Assembly (NCBI GenBank): GCA_032622095.1
Contig: CP136067.1
Coordinates: forward strand, 40,281,549-40,345,548
DNA from: Siphonodentalium dalli
Lineage: Eukaryota > Mollusca > Scaphopoda > Gadilida > Siphonodentaliidae
DNA: 64,000 nt
Direction: 5' to 3'
Below are positions 24,305 to 35,755 of the stretch, in pieces. The notes below the pieces were generated by a model. That model did not search any database and was not told the origin of the DNA. It saw only the letters and a list, made by a program, of their open reading frames with translations. The translations under genes were made by a program, and so were the position numbers. How positions within the stretch are numbered: the first letter of the stretch is position 1; each line of letters starts with the position of its first letter.

Positions 24305-24655
24305 TTCTTTAAACGGGCATGCCTCATTCGAAGCTCCAAATTTTGTCCACGTAATTTGGGGGGACGAATAAGATAGGTCGATAAATGCACAAACTATTGA
24401 TATGCCGCTTTATATGCTTTGAAAAACACTTGCAAAAGTCACAGCCATTTTCCAGCCGTCTTCAATTTTTCGCCCGAAGTCAGACAAACGCTATGTATTG
24501 CTACCATATCAGGATTATGATAACACCGAACGCTCTTTTCTGTTCCAAGTCGTGAACATGGCTGTGTTTTGTTTGGGACCCACACACTTTGTTCACACCC
24601 ATTTGCATTTTTCATTACTTCAATGTGTCTTTTTTGGGTTACAGAATGCTCGATA
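24305..24655 (+). repeat. Dispersed repeat, inverted copy at 51.5-51.84 kb
   Basis: Aligned by eye, this stretch and the reverse complement of 51495-51840 share long phrases: AAACGG(A/G)CATG..CTCATTCGAA, CTCCAA.TTTTGTC.ACGTAA, AGAAGTCAGAC, CTGCTACCATATCAG, TTTTGTTTGGGACCCA and GTCTTTTTTGGGTTACA. I see no shared terminal repeats or coding potential, so the type is unknown. Confidence 0.7.
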
Positions 24656-24659
24656 CTGG

Positions 24660-26000
24660 GACAAATTCAAATGCTAATACTATTATTTGTATTTTGGAGC
24701 GCAAAACGCCATGTGGCTTTTAGTCATGGTTATTTTAAACATGGTTATATTACGGAAAGGAAAGGAACGTACGATATCAACCGACATTACCATTAATTTG
24801 GCTGATATATTAATTTACATAATAAAAAAGCTTCTGAATTAGCCAAGGGGTTCGCGAAAATAAACTCAGGGTACAAGGTGTGGGTGTGGTGTCTGAGTCC
24901 CCAGTCGCAGGTGTTTCCAATTTCATATTTGAAGACAAGTTGTGACCAAGATATGAATCCAGACAAATAAACTGGACCGACAGAACAGTGATAAGAACAG
25001 TGGGCTTCCAATGTCAATATTTGTTCTTTTACAAACGGGTTATTATTATTTGTTTATTAACCTCCAGTAATGAAGAGTATACACATCTTATAATTATTGT
25101 GGCATAGGCACTATGTCGTCTGCACACACACACTAGACAAATATGTATATACAAAAGATATCTCATGCATGTTACTGTGCAATGGAGATGTAGAAATAGA
25201 GTCAAAGAGAACAGAAAGAGAAAAAGAGAATGTGAGAGGCAGACACTAAATGGATGAATGTGTTGTTAGGCATAACACAAAGAGTTTCTGTCAACTGTGA
25301 GAATATTTTCAAGTCATCACTATTTGTTTGGATTACCATATGTCACACGCATATGGTCATCTGGTCGTGGCTTTGGTGAAACTATGAGAATTGTCTCGTG
25401 CGTGTGGGCGAGTCAGTCAGACGACGTTATGAATGGTTGTTGGGCCCAACTAGAATATTTCCTTTATACAGGAATATGGCTGCAAATATTGCGGCCAGTT
25501 ATCCGCGACAGGTCCAGGTGGGTCGAAATTAATTCCTCCTAGCAGGAATTCTTGGAGACAATCTGACGACGAAAATCGTGCACTAGAGAAAGCAATTTCA
25601 TCAGTTCTCACATGCTTTCCGTGTTGTGCTGACCTTCAATTATCACTACAATGTTAATGCCATCTCACTAATTCGTCTAATACTTTAAGTGGCATGAATC
25701 AGAATGAATCATAATATTTTATTCTATGACCAATCATCACAATTATCATAATATATAATATATAAAGTGTAAAGACAACAGAACATGAGATAAGTCAAGT
25801 GTAGGCGACACGACCTATCATGTCGTCTTCCTGTCGCCACCCAAAAATTAAAGATATTGATATTGATTCTTTCAACAATGAGAGCTGGTTACATCTTCTT
25901 TTATCCATTTGTTCAAGGTTAAATCTAGTCGTTATGACTGGAATTATTTATTAAATATTTCATCTTGATTATAATTATTCAGTTTAGCATAGCATTGAAA
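24660..26000. other. Stretch without recognised genes
   Basis: Short frames only. A purine-rich run (AGAGAACAGAAAGAGAAAAAG) lies near 25207-25227 and a small hairpin (GGCGACACGAC ... GTCGTC ... TGTCGCC) at 25805-25841. Confidence 0.4.
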
Positions 26001-26042
26001 TGTGTGTAATGGTGTGTAATGGTGTGTAATGGTGTGTAATGG
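26001..26042 (+). repeat. 10 bp tandem repeat
   Basis: Four copies of TGTGTAATGG in a row, just left of the hAT-like element. Confidence 0.85.
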
Positions 26043-26122
26043 CGCAAGTGGACAGTTTGATAAGTCATTTAGATCATCGAATCTTTTTCCATAAGTTAAT
26101 TTTTTTTAATTTGCGAAATAAT

Positions 26123-27245
26123 CAGGGGGGGGGGGGGAGCGCACAAAAGTTTTATCATACAGGGCCGGGGTGGGTGGGTCCGAAGAGGCCCGAAAAAATG
26201 AGTTTGTGCAATTTTTTTTCTATTTACATTTTTGCCCTTGTTTTAAGTTGTTTTCAAATATATTCATTAATAATTGTGTTGTAATGCAGGTTATGGCCTT
26301 TACAGACACTTAGGAACAGGGTAGGTATAAGATATAAGTAATACAGGGGAGATCTTCCAAAAACATACCTATACCGGGCGGGGTGGGTGCATGTCAGAGG
26401 CCTGAAAATTATTTTCAACACACATTATGGACATTGTTTTAAGTTGTTATCACTAATAAATGTGTTCTAACATAGATTATGACCTTAACCAACACTTAAG
26501 AACATATGTAGGTATAAGATAAAGCACTCTCTGGTGCCAAATAAAAGTGATGACTGAATAGGAGTGCTGGTTTGCATTTCACCTCAAATTAATATTGAAT
26601 AGTGCCTGATAGTGCTGGCATTTTCACTCTGGCATGTCTAATGACCAAATAATACTAGTGCTGCAGAGTGCTGGCTACAAAATACCTCAAATTAAAAAAT
26701 AAACATGCCAGCCTGTTTATGTGGCACCAAAGAGTGATACTTATATACTATATAACTGTCATTGCAGGTATGGCTATAAGGTGTTCTGATATGATGGTTG
26801 GTGGCACCTTTTTGGGAACAACAGTGAAGAAGTCATTAATTAGTAACTGGACTATTTATGTCAAAATTAAAAATAATGTTGGCTTATTGGCACTATAAAT
26901 ATTACCTCACAATATATGTGCATACTGTAGAATAAAACACTTTTTATTTCAAAATGTATTTTTCAATGTCGAAAACAACATCATAACCGTTGATAGTTTT
27001 TCAATTGTTTGAACACTTGGAATCTGCCAGAAACGGACCAATTTAAAACTTACCTTTGATTCTGTTTGATTTGGTCTTGAATAGATTTAAAATGATTTTT
27101 TTCTTATTTTAGGGGGTGGGTCCAAAAAAATCAGGCGGAACAAAATATTGTTTTTGCACAAAAAGGGTGGGTGGGTAGCAAAAGGGCAGTAAATGTTTTT
27201 TTGGGCCCTGTATGTGTAAATTTGTTCACGGCCCCCCCCCCCCTG
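26123..27245. mobile_element. hAT-like non-autonomous element, 1.12 kb
   Basis: The left end CAGGGGGGGGGG... and the right end ...CCCCCCCCCCCTG are inverted repeats; within them ACAAA..TT and ACATACAGGGCC are also mirrored for about 45 bases. CAGGG-type ends are usual in hAT elements. The flanks show a direct AAATAAT at 26116-26122 and 27246-27252 (7 of an expected 8 bases, the eighth differing). No transposase frame is present inside. The body contains a duplication of about 150-180 bp: 26165-26345 resembles 26375-26525 (TTGTTTTAAGTTGTT, ACACTTA.GAACA, GTAGGTATAAGAT). Confidence 0.7.
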
Positions 27246-27326
27246 AAATAATATTAAAATTTTATACTGCAAGTGCAATGCAAGCACATATATTATTACA
27301 GATACAAATAAAAGGGACTAAATTAG

Positions 27327-27410
27327 AGGGACATGCTGCATATACCAGGGACTTGCTGCGTTTACCGGGGACTTGCTGCATATCCAGGGACTTGCTGCGT
27401 ATAGTAGAAC
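27327..27410 (+). repeat. About 20 bp tandem repeat, four copies
   Basis: AGGGACTTGCTGCRTATACC-like units occur four times with minor changes just upstream of the gag-like frame. Confidence 0.75.
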
Positions 27411-27411
27411 C

Positions 27412-27921
27412 GCAAAAGAAGACTACAAGTTCAAAAAGCCGCATCATGAAGAACAACATCGTGTTAACGTCAAAGTGTTGGACAAAATGCGAAGCGCCCA
27501 AGTGTGTTTGGAAGGAGCAGAAGACATTAATGCAGAATCTGCCAGAGTACGGATACAAGAAGGTATCGAACTTTTATTACATCGACAAAAGTTGATCAAA
27601 CTTGCGGATTCATCCGACCTTGGCTGGCGAGTGGTTAACGAATACGAATCACATTAGCTGGCTTCAGTTTCCTAAGACGAGAAGCGCACACACAAGGCAG
27701 AGGCAAGAGCGCAAAGGAAAGCGACGCAAAAGAAGAAGAAAGTTAGCAGATTCAACCCCATGGCAGCAAATACATCGAATGTTTCGAGTTCCCGGAATTC
27801 AGGGGTTAATCGTCAAAGGAATCCAGGGCTGTGCTTCATCTGTGGGCTCCCAGCGTCGTTATTTCGTGGGAATCCAGATTCAGAATCCGAATCCGATTAC
27901 GGGGGCGGGGCTAATTCCTGA
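27412..27921 (+). pseudogene. Gag-like retroelement ORF fragment with zinc-knuckle-type end
   Basis: One reading frame holds KEDYKFKKPHHEEQHRVN at its start, IQEGIELLLHRQKLIKLADS and GWRVVNEYES, then after two in-frame stops (TAG 27655-27657 and TAA 27673-27675) DEKR, KAEARAQRKA and GLCFICGLP before TGA at 27919. The blocks FKK.GNEEQ, RQKLI..AD.S..GW, EY, DEK and a CxxC motif in this order recur in gag-like proteins of invertebrate retroelements; I think of DIRS/Ngaro-type tyrosine-recombinase elements, but that assignment is from memory. No recombinase or reverse transcriptase follows, so it is a dead fragment. It follows the hAT-like element with a spacer of only about 170 bases. Confidence 0.55.
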
Positions 27922-28254
27922 TTCTAGGTCAGATTTTGAAATCCACGTGGTCTCCGATACTATGTTTAATGTTCTCCCAGCGTCAAACATGGCTCATGTA
28001 TTTGACACAAGTATCTTTTGTATCCTATATTTATAAAGTTCATGTTTGTTGTGAAAGTCATGCTTTTCTTCTATGTTTATACACATGGCACCTAATTAGC
28101 TGCCAATCCAACTTAATCGCATCTTGTTTTCAAGTTAAAGTGTGTTTATTGATGAGGGCAAGCATTTCTAACAGCTCTAGGTATCCTGAATCAAATTCCA
28201 AAAATATTGTGGAGAACACACGAAACTTGTCAGTTGTACAGGGACGTGGCGACA

Positions 28255-28560
28255 GGGGCTGCTTGGGGTATCTCGACCCCCCCCCGAACATTGGTGGGCC
28301 TACAGTTTTCTTAGCTGTGCAGTCATTCATACGTGAGGCAAATCAGGATTCTTTTGAATAACTGTTCCAAATAATGATACTTACATGATACTTACAGGCC
28401 AGCAAACGCAACAAACAAACAAACCCGATTTTAAATAAAAAATACATATACAAACTTATGACTAACTCGGAGGAGGGGGTGACCGGTGATCTGTATATAT
28501 GTTCAACTTGTTTTGGTAGTCATGTTGCTTTGCCATTACTAAAACGGGGATCAATGATTC
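28255..28560 (+). mobile_element. 3' end fragment of a LINE B-family copy
   Basis: The frame ends VFLAVQSFIREANQDSFE with a stop at 28359-28361; LINE B ends FLAVQSFIRETKLDSIDQV at 40410. Downstream, CTAACTCGG...GACCGGTGAT.TGTATATATGTTCAACTTG.TTTGGTAGTCATGTTGC matches the LINE B 3' UTR found at 48985-49065. The distance from stop codon to the CTAACTCGG phrase is about 105 bases. This copy therefore shows what the LINE B 3' UTR looks like without the Harbinger insertion. Confidence 0.8.
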
Positions 28561-28744
28561 GTTAGATTTTAAAAAGTGAAAAGAAAACAACTAATAATAT
28601 CAGAAGCCAGTAAGACATTTAACCGTGTTTACTGAATGGAATCTCCGACCCAGTTATAAACGTATGCATGGGAATGGTCGATTATTGACATTTGAAGGGA
28701 TGCTAGAAAGGATAAGCGGGCGACAAACAGAATAACACACCATG

Positions 28745-29240
28745 GTCAAATGGTCCTGCTAATATGCTATGATGCGGGTAGTCCTGCTGAATTGCTATGA
28801 TGCGGGTATGGCAAACTGACGCCATTACGAAAAAGTACCGTTATTTTTTCTATATTTGTCATTTTCGCGGTTTTTGGCTAATACGAGCGATTTGAGAAAA
28901 TAAAATAGTGTGTATATGAAACATTCAAGAACAAATATATAGTTTTAAAAATTATGTGTTTCTAAAACGACGTGAATAACCATCTAGATTATAGTCGATT
29001 TTCAACAACTAATACAACCACAATTAATAATATTTCGCAATAAATATGTTTTTGAATAATTGATACGCATAATGGCTTTTCCTGGGTATTTTTAGAGTAT
29101 CGGAACACCGGCGAAAAAGCCAAATTTAAAAAATATAACGGTACTTTTTGTTAACAGCATCAGTTCGCCCTAACACCATCATAACAATTCAGTAGGAACA
29201 AACCGCATCATAGCACATTAGCAGACTACTTGGCCAGGGG
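28745..29240. mobile_element. Foldback/MITE-like element with 105 bp inverted arms
   Basis: The left arm (GGTCCTGCTAATATGCTATGATGCGG, GAATTGCTATGATG, AAAAAGTACCGTTAT) is mirrored at the right (ATAACGGTACTTTTTGTTAAC, CATCATAACAATTC, CCGCATCATAGCACATTAGCAG). The centre is about 270 bases of AT-rich sequence with no coding potential. Target duplications are not obvious. Confidence 0.7.
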
Positions 29241-29420
29241 TGGAACAGACAACGCAAGTGCAGACGAATTCCTATTCATTGTTTTAAACTGTTCACAACA
29301 TAAGTTCAACACACGTTAAGGGGGAGGTCAAGTGAGCAAAAGTTACAGTTGCGCCCACTTCTGAGTGTGATTTGATGTGGTATCGGAAACAACAGGCACA
29401 TATCTGGCGGATCCACTTAA

Positions 29421-29766
29421 CCCTTTACCCAACAGAACGGCCCTGTGCCAATGCATTCTCTTATATATGGGAGTCGACCATAGGTCGCCTCGCATATATA
29501 AGAGAATGCATTGGCTTAACACATATTAAAAATGATAAAATTGTCAAAGAATGTAGAAAAATATTATAAAAATATTATAAAAAATGTAAGAAAAAATTAT
29601 AAAATTGTTAAAGAATGTAAGAAAAAATGGTAAAAAGTGTTAAAAAAAGATTTTTTTTAGGCCAATGCATTCTCTTATATATGCGAGGCGACCTATGGTC
29701 GACTCGCATATATAAGAGAATGCATTGGCACAGGGCATAACTGTAACCACCACAATGTGGTCAATG
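29421..29766. mobile_element. TTAA-MITE (piggyBac type), right end missing
   Basis: TTAA at 29417-29420 followed by CCCTTTACCCAACA matches both ends of the complete copy at 51885-52276. Inside are two hairpins, 29440-29514 and 29660-29730, each reading GCCAATGCATTCTCTTATAT and its complement around a GTCGACCATAGGTCGCCTCG or reverse centre, separated by an A-rich spacer with repeated GTAAGAAAAAAT units. The sequence fits the complete copy up to GTGGTCAATGA, then departs: the terminal repeat is absent. Near-identical CATATCTGGC(G/A)G(A/G)TCCACTT phrases lie at about 29398 and 29769. Confidence 0.7.
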
Positions 29767-29961
29767 AACATATCTGGCAGGTCCACTTGAAACATGTTGC
29801 ATTATGTTGGTGTATTTATTTCTTATTTTATATTGATTTCTCAAATGTAGTTCATGTGATGTAATTGCAGAAAAATATTCTCAAAAATGTATTTATTGCT
29901 AAATTTTATATTTTACCTAGTTCGCAAGCCAGCTAAATATTAGGACTGTTCAGTGACATGC
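29767..29961. other. Short spacer, AT-rich
   Basis: Nothing recognisable apart from AATATTAGGACTGTTCAGTGACATG (29938 on, split here as two phrases), which reappears inverted near 49237-49262, next to LINE B's tail. Confidence 0.35.
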
Positions 29962-30728
29962 CTACTTTGGTTCCCGGACAACTGCTTCATACTTAACTTT
30001 TGCTGTGGCGATTTGCATGGAACTCCACATTCAAAATTGGTCACGTGATCTCCCCCCGTAATAGACACCTTTCGTATAATGAATTACGACAGATAAAATA
30101 TACGAATAGCTGTTTGTAGTCGTAAATATGTCGGACGGTAGAAAACCTATTCGCGGAATTGAGGACTATGAGTCGCTTTGTGATACGATCGTGCTTACCA
30201 CTCGCAGTAATTATGTTGTTAACAGGTCATAGCTTTGCGCTTTGTTTCCCAAGATTCTCGTGTTTCACGACGACGAACGATTTGATTACAAGTAACACGT
30301 AAACACTAAAGCCACATGGCGATCACAATTTAGGGACATAATCTCAGAATCTCAAGATCTGAGAAACGATCTTATTACTGTATGAAGTATTTGTGAATTT
30401 TGTTGAAAATCCGAAACCGTAACCATAACAAAGAATAGCGAAAAACGACAACGAATAGAAAGCACAGAGTGGCGAGAAAGCACAGAGTGGCGAGCACGAT
30501 TGTCTCACGGACTCTGTGTCGTCAATTCTGCGAATTACCGTCCGACAAATTTATGACTACAAACAGCTATTCGTATATTTTCTCTGTCGTAGTTCATTAC
30601 ACGAACGATGTCTATTAAGTGGGAGATCACGTGACCAATTTTGAATGGGGATTCCATGCAAATCTCCAGAGCAAAAGTTATGTAGGAAGCAGTTGTCCGG
30701 CAACCAAAAGCAGACTATTAATGGCGGC
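29962..30728. repeat. Large inverted repeat, arms about 200-250 bp
   Basis: The left arm from 29962 to about 30220 and the right arm from about 30465 to 30728 are reverse complements with some changes: GGACAACTGCTTC, AACTTTTGCT, ATTTGCATGGAA, ATTCAAAATTGGTCACGTGA, ATATACGAATAGCTGTTTGT and TGTCGGACGGTA all mirror. The centre of about 245 bp carries CACAGAGTGGCGAGAAAG twice. It ends about 205 bases before the L1-type ORF1 start. Confidence 0.75.
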
Positions 30729-30933
30729 AACCGGAGTATATTTGTAAACAAAAGCTCGCGGACTACCCAGCCGATTTTCTTTACTTTAACTTAAGTGATT
30801 GAGGCGCTGATCAGATACAAATGTCCAGATAAGTTATCCGAGTCCATTGTGATGTAGTATTATATACCATAACTGCAAATATCAGTAAAATCAGACCGCT
30901 CGCACCAAGTAGCCTATTCTCGTGGTACTGAAA

Positions 30934-31948
30934 ATGGCCGATTCTGCCGAAAATAGCACACCAAATATGAACAATGAATCAACTCAACGCACCCCTACAG
31001 TTAGCTCAGAAACAAACATTACAGTTGATGAATTAGAGAAGTTAATCCAGGACAAAAAAACGAAAAAACAGAACTGACATTTCGCCTTTTGAATTGAGAC
31101 AACTCAGACAAAGGAAAGACTCCGATGACTACAAGGATGATCCCATTTTGGCATATTCAGCTTTTGGGAAAGAAATAAAGGCCATGGTAGAGGAAGGTGT
31201 GTGTAATGCCATAGACAAGGTAGTGAAAACACTAGCTGAAACTGTAACAAAATCTGTAAATAACTCTATGCAAGTACATGAAGAAAAAAATGAGACACCT
31301 AGAAAATGAACTAAAAAGAGAGAAGGACAGAAATACAAAACTGGAGAAAAGACGAGACGCTCTTGAAAAGAGTACGGAAGTAAAGTTCGAGCAATATGAA
31401 CAGCATGGCAGAGGAAACAGTCTGAGATTCTTAAATTTTCCCATACCAAATGGAACAAAGGATTTGCGAAACTTCGACTCAAGCACTGAAGTGATAAAAT
31501 TCTGTGACAAATTCTTAGGTATCAAAATTCTGCCAGAAGACATCGACAAATCGCACCCCTGTCTGACAAAATTCTAACAAAAAGCCGTGGGTCACAGATG
31601 CAAAATGGAAATGGAAACAATGGAACCGCTTACAACTTTGTAAATATAATTGTTCGCTTTTCAAGATATGACACCAAGAAAATTCTCTTTGCGGCAAAAA
31701 AACTGTTGAAATCAAAATCAAAGGTATTAATCGTTGAAGACCTAACACCAAAGAGGCAATCCATAATGAAAGATCTTGCTGACCTCAGAAAAACAGGAGC
31801 TTTAAACTCCTTTTGGACTCAGAATGGCAAAATATACTTTAAACTTACCGAACAAATGAGAGGCCTGCAGATAAATATGGATGAAGAAATAAAACCCCAG
31901 CTTCCCACTCATCCACCTGAATTTGATGAGCCAGAAATGGACTCTTAA
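30934..31948 (+). pseudogene. L1-type LINE ORF1 protein (coiled coil plus RRM), frameshifted
   Basis: The reading begins at ATG 30934 with MADSAENSTPNMNNE and meets a stop at 31077. It continues in the next frame (DISPFELRQLRQRKDS ... KEIKAMVEEG) to 31309, then in a third frame from 31278 with a charged coiled-coil stretch (LENELKREKDRNTKLEKR), and lastly in the second frame again from about 31575. The last part, NFVNIIVRFSRYDTKKILFA, followed by VLIVEDLTPKRQ and WTQNGKIYFKL, matches the RRM and C-terminal domain layout of L1 ORF1p, an RNA-binding chaperone of LINE particles. At least three frame changes, two in A-runs, make it dead. No ORF2 follows before the duplicated tail sequence. Confidence 0.7.
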
Positions 31949-32185
31949 AAACAGTATTCCAAAAGATGCAGCCATTGTGCTACTGAGGCACCTCCATATT
32001 TATGAACTATAAATTTTGTTTAATGTATATATGTAATTTATATGCTAATCCACCTCGGCATATCATAAACTGCAAATTTCACAAACTATTATTACTGTAT
32101 GCTATTCCGCCATGTCGTATCACTACCCTCTACGATCTCAGCTGACAGACTAAACTAAAGCTTTCTCTTTGTCTGCAAACAAAAA
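31946..32185 (+). repeat. Tail-like repeat, first of two direct copies
   Basis: AAAACAGT(A/G)TTCCAA, AAGATGCAGCCA, GCACCTCCATAT, TTTATATGAA-like and TTCCGCCATG phrases recur in the same order at 32505-32830. This lies directly after the ORF1 stop, so it may be the 3' UTR of that element. Confidence 0.7.
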
Positions 32186-32229
32186 TCAAATTCAATCACT
32201 TTCTGATGCACTCTCTTCCAATTGAAACT

Positions 32230-32385
32230 CATGAACAAATGTGTATACGTGTATACATATGCACTTGCATGCATGTGTATATGTATAAGTGTATATGTAT
32301 GTTTACGTTTGTATGTATATGTATATATATATTTATGTGTATATATATGCATATGTGTATATGTATATTTATATGTACATGTTGT
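32230..32385. repeat. TG/TA-rich simple sequence
   Basis: Alternating purine-pyrimidine TGTATATG-type sequence, prone to non-B structures. Open frames on both strands here are low-complexity by-products. Confidence 0.8.
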
Positions 32386-32504
32386 AATAGACAAACAATG
32401 AATAAATAAAGCAATAAAAACACTGGTTACTAACTGCTGCATCTAGGCCAAATTCATGTCATCAGCTTTTCATTCATCAACCTGACTATGAGGAGCCTTA
32501 ACTT

Positions 32505-32830
32505 AAATCTTAAAAACAGTGTTCCAACTTCCACATCATACCACAAGATGCAGCCACGGTACTATTGAAGCACCTCCATATATATGAAGGATTTAATTTA
32601 TGTAATGTATATAAGTTCCACAAAATGCAGTCCATATATATGAACTATTAATTTTCTTATAATATGTACATATCTAATATATATAAGCTAACCCATCACG
32701 GCATACCATAAAACTGCTAAATTCACAAACTATTTAAAATAGTATGATTTTCCGCCATGACATACCACTACCCTTTATGATCACAGCTGACGGTCGCAAA
32801 CAAACTTTTATTTTATCAAACAATCAAGTA
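32505..32830 (+). repeat. Tail-like repeat, second direct copy
   Basis: Resembles 31946-32185 over nearly its whole length with several small indels, ending at CAGCTGACGGTCGCAAACAAAC against CAGCTGACAG...TCTGCAAAC. Two tails of one family in tandem suggest two insertions or a local duplication. Confidence 0.65.
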
Positions 32831-35307
32831 TATAACCTATAAACACCAGAATTACCCCCCCCCCAATTCATATACAATAGTAAATAAAATCATGCTTAAT
32901 TTCAACACCCCCAAATCAGAAACAATATTAATTAATGTCCTGCATACAATAATATATGCAACAACAAAAAATTTAAGATATTTCCATGGATAATTGTAAA
33001 TCGTGTAAAGAATATACAAACAAAAAAAGGTTTATGTCAAACCTGAAACATAAACACCCCCACCCCACCCCTTTCGTATACAAAAGTATATAATTATCCA
33101 AATACAACTGATGCACTCAGTTCATGAATACTAAAAGCATAAGCTGATAAATGCTAAAAGTGGAAATACTAAAGCACTGACGGTGACTGACCAGTGCATA
33201 ATAAGTACACTACTGGTATGCTCATGCTCATAAAGAAAAATCTATGTGCGCAACACTGACAGTTGTCCTAAATATATATATTTTTTCTTCTTACATGACC
33301 TGTGCCAATATAATAAGTGTCATAAGGCACCAAACACATGCTACCCCCACTCCCAATATGATATATACAAAGGGAGTGCAAATTATAAAATTAACAGACC
33401 CTTTTAGCTTATCGACAAAGCAAAATAGGTAAATGGTGAAAAAGAAAATACACCCCCCCAATATGCAAAAGTATGGATCACCTTGTGCACATTTACAGTA
33501 TACTCCCCATTTTCCAATTAAGGCATGGACATGCACAATCAGGTAAATGCTAGAGATGTAATATTGAAAGCCTGCTCCCAGTTAGCAATGCCCTACTCAA
33601 AATCTTAAATATGATGCATCGTTTCTGATGTTTTGGTTTTTGTTTTGTTCCTACAATAACAACTTCTTCTGTTATTCTGTATTGCGAGTGTCGTGGGGAA
33701 GAAATACATACAAATCATCTGCAAGCTACTATAATATAGAATATCATGTTTATGAAATTTGTTATAATTTTCTATTTATTGTATGCTGTTAAATCATGTG
33801 GCACCTACTTTGTTATGTGCCAAATTGTTCTGATGAGAGTTATTTGTACCTGTATTATGATAAGTATATGGAAACCTAACCTTTGTATGCACATCCAAGA
33901 TTCAGACCCCGACATCTGTTAGATAATGCTGGCCCAATGTTTCATGACTTACAGTACATCTGTACTTTTATCTTCTCTTAAATTATGGAGATATCTAATC
34001 TAAATCCACAATGAAAGATTACAATTATTCATCTAGCATGGTTTTAACTCAAAAAATAATATTAATATTGATATTGAATCATTGATATCATATTGATACT
34101 GATATTTCACATCAAATAAAATTTATAGCAACAATTTCCTGATTAATGAAGACAGGCCATCAGTCAAATGTTGTTTCTGCTAAACTGTGGTTGCATTAGT
34201 TCCACAGTTGCTTCATATCTAACTAATGCTGAGGAGTTTTTCATGGAGGTCCCCTATCGGAGTTGGTTGCTTGATCTCCCCCTTAATGGTACATATTCAT
34301 ATAACCAAGTGATATATGAGTGCCATCTCGAGTAATACATGGACTGATATTTTGACGGGATACCATAACAAAAAAAAACAAAACAACTTAAATTAATAAA
34401 ATAAAATAAAATAAATAATAAATAAACATATCATAACAGATATGAAGAATTGTCGCTTTAACACGAAACATTATTTTAAACAAGTATACAAACTGGACTA
34501 TGATACTAGCTCACCAAAACCAACTTCCAACAACCAGGAATTCAACTCAATATTACAAAGGTTTTGGTTTCCATATATTGCTATTGCTATAAATTTCAGG
34601 ATACTCGCCAAACTTGTGCTGAGAAATCCTAAATTTGTAAAGAATTGAAGTTATTAAGCAATCGCCATATCGTAAGATCATGCTTTAAACTGACTTTGAA
34701 ACTATATTACCGTATAGCACTCCAAAAAAAAAAAAAAAAAAAAACATTTAAAAAACTTTTAGCAAAGACCCATGAATCATAATACATAACTTAAACATTC
34801 ATAATAATTTTGTTTTGATCAATACTGTACTGTACTGATTTGACCCCGATGTGATGCACTGAATATTGCCAATGCCAATGGACTGAGATAACGTTCTTTC
34901 CAGATAAAATTAATAATCAGAACATTGCTCATAGAGGCTAGATGGTCGAACTAAATTCTAACCATCGTTCACAAACGAAAATACAACTAGAATGCACTCA
35001 CTGGAGCTGCATATACTTGCGCCCATCACACATTTGGCATGTTGTGTGGTGTCTTGCCAACAACAGTTTGAACCACGGGTGCTGGCCCCTCGTTTGAGAG
35101 ATCGATAACAAAAATCTAGATATCAAATCTCTGTTCATCCATCGCTGAAATAGTTGTGTGTACGGACATAATATCCCTGTTATGATGATATGGACCCAGT
35201 TGGCTGCATATTAGGAACGATAACTCTATCCGATCTAATTACAGAGACATATTGGTAGTGTTTTTTACCTGTTAACCAACTATCAGATTTAGGCCACTCC
35301 GATGCAT
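32831..35307. other. AT-rich stretch with simple sequence, no recognised gene
   Basis: Contains C-runs (32857, 33058, 33453), AATAAAATAAAATAAA near 34395 and a 21-base A-run at 34722. Near 34200-34300 a phrase CACAGTTGCTTCATATCTAACTAATGCTG...CATGGA...TTGATCTCCCCC is a faint relative of the inverted-repeat arm at 29980-30055. No frame above 81 codons has motif support. Confidence 0.45.
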
Positions 35308-35640
35308 GGTGTATTATCTACATGTATATTACGTGAGGACCTTGATGGGGATAGCTTCAGTCTTGAATGTTAAAGTGACACACTGCGCTCGCTGAACGAA
35401 GTCTCTCCATGTGAACGATGTATTATCTACATGTATATCACGTGATGACCTCGATGAACGATGGGCAGCTTCCGCCCTGAATATTAAAGGGACAAAATGC
35501 ACTCAGTATTTGAATATTAAAGGGACAATAGGCTCTCACGGGGGATGATTGTTAAAGTGACACAAGGCACTCACTATGGATGAATGTTAAAGTGACACTA
35601 GGCATTCACTGTGGGATAATGTTAAAGTGACATTCGCATT
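35308..35640 (+). repeat. Degenerate tandem repeat (TGTTAAAGTGACAC...GGCACTCAC)
   Basis: Units of about 35-50 bases with a TTAAAGTGACA or TTAAAGGGACA core and a CACTCA-type second part recur at least six times. A second pair, GATGTATTATCTACATGTATAT, then CACGTGATGACCT or ACGTGAGGACCTT, occurs at about 35308 and 35417. Confidence 0.7.
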
Positions 35641-35755
35641 GAAAACTTTAAAAACTTCAAACGCGTTGACGTGCGCGTTACTATGACTGACCCGCAGTTT
35701 ATAAGGGTATACGTCTTGGACGGTAATTTGGCGCCTATAAAAATTACTAAGTTTT

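Noticed and set aside
32155-32442. Tyr/His/Thr-rich frames on both strands
   Set aside because: TG/TA simple sequence gives open frames without coding meaning.
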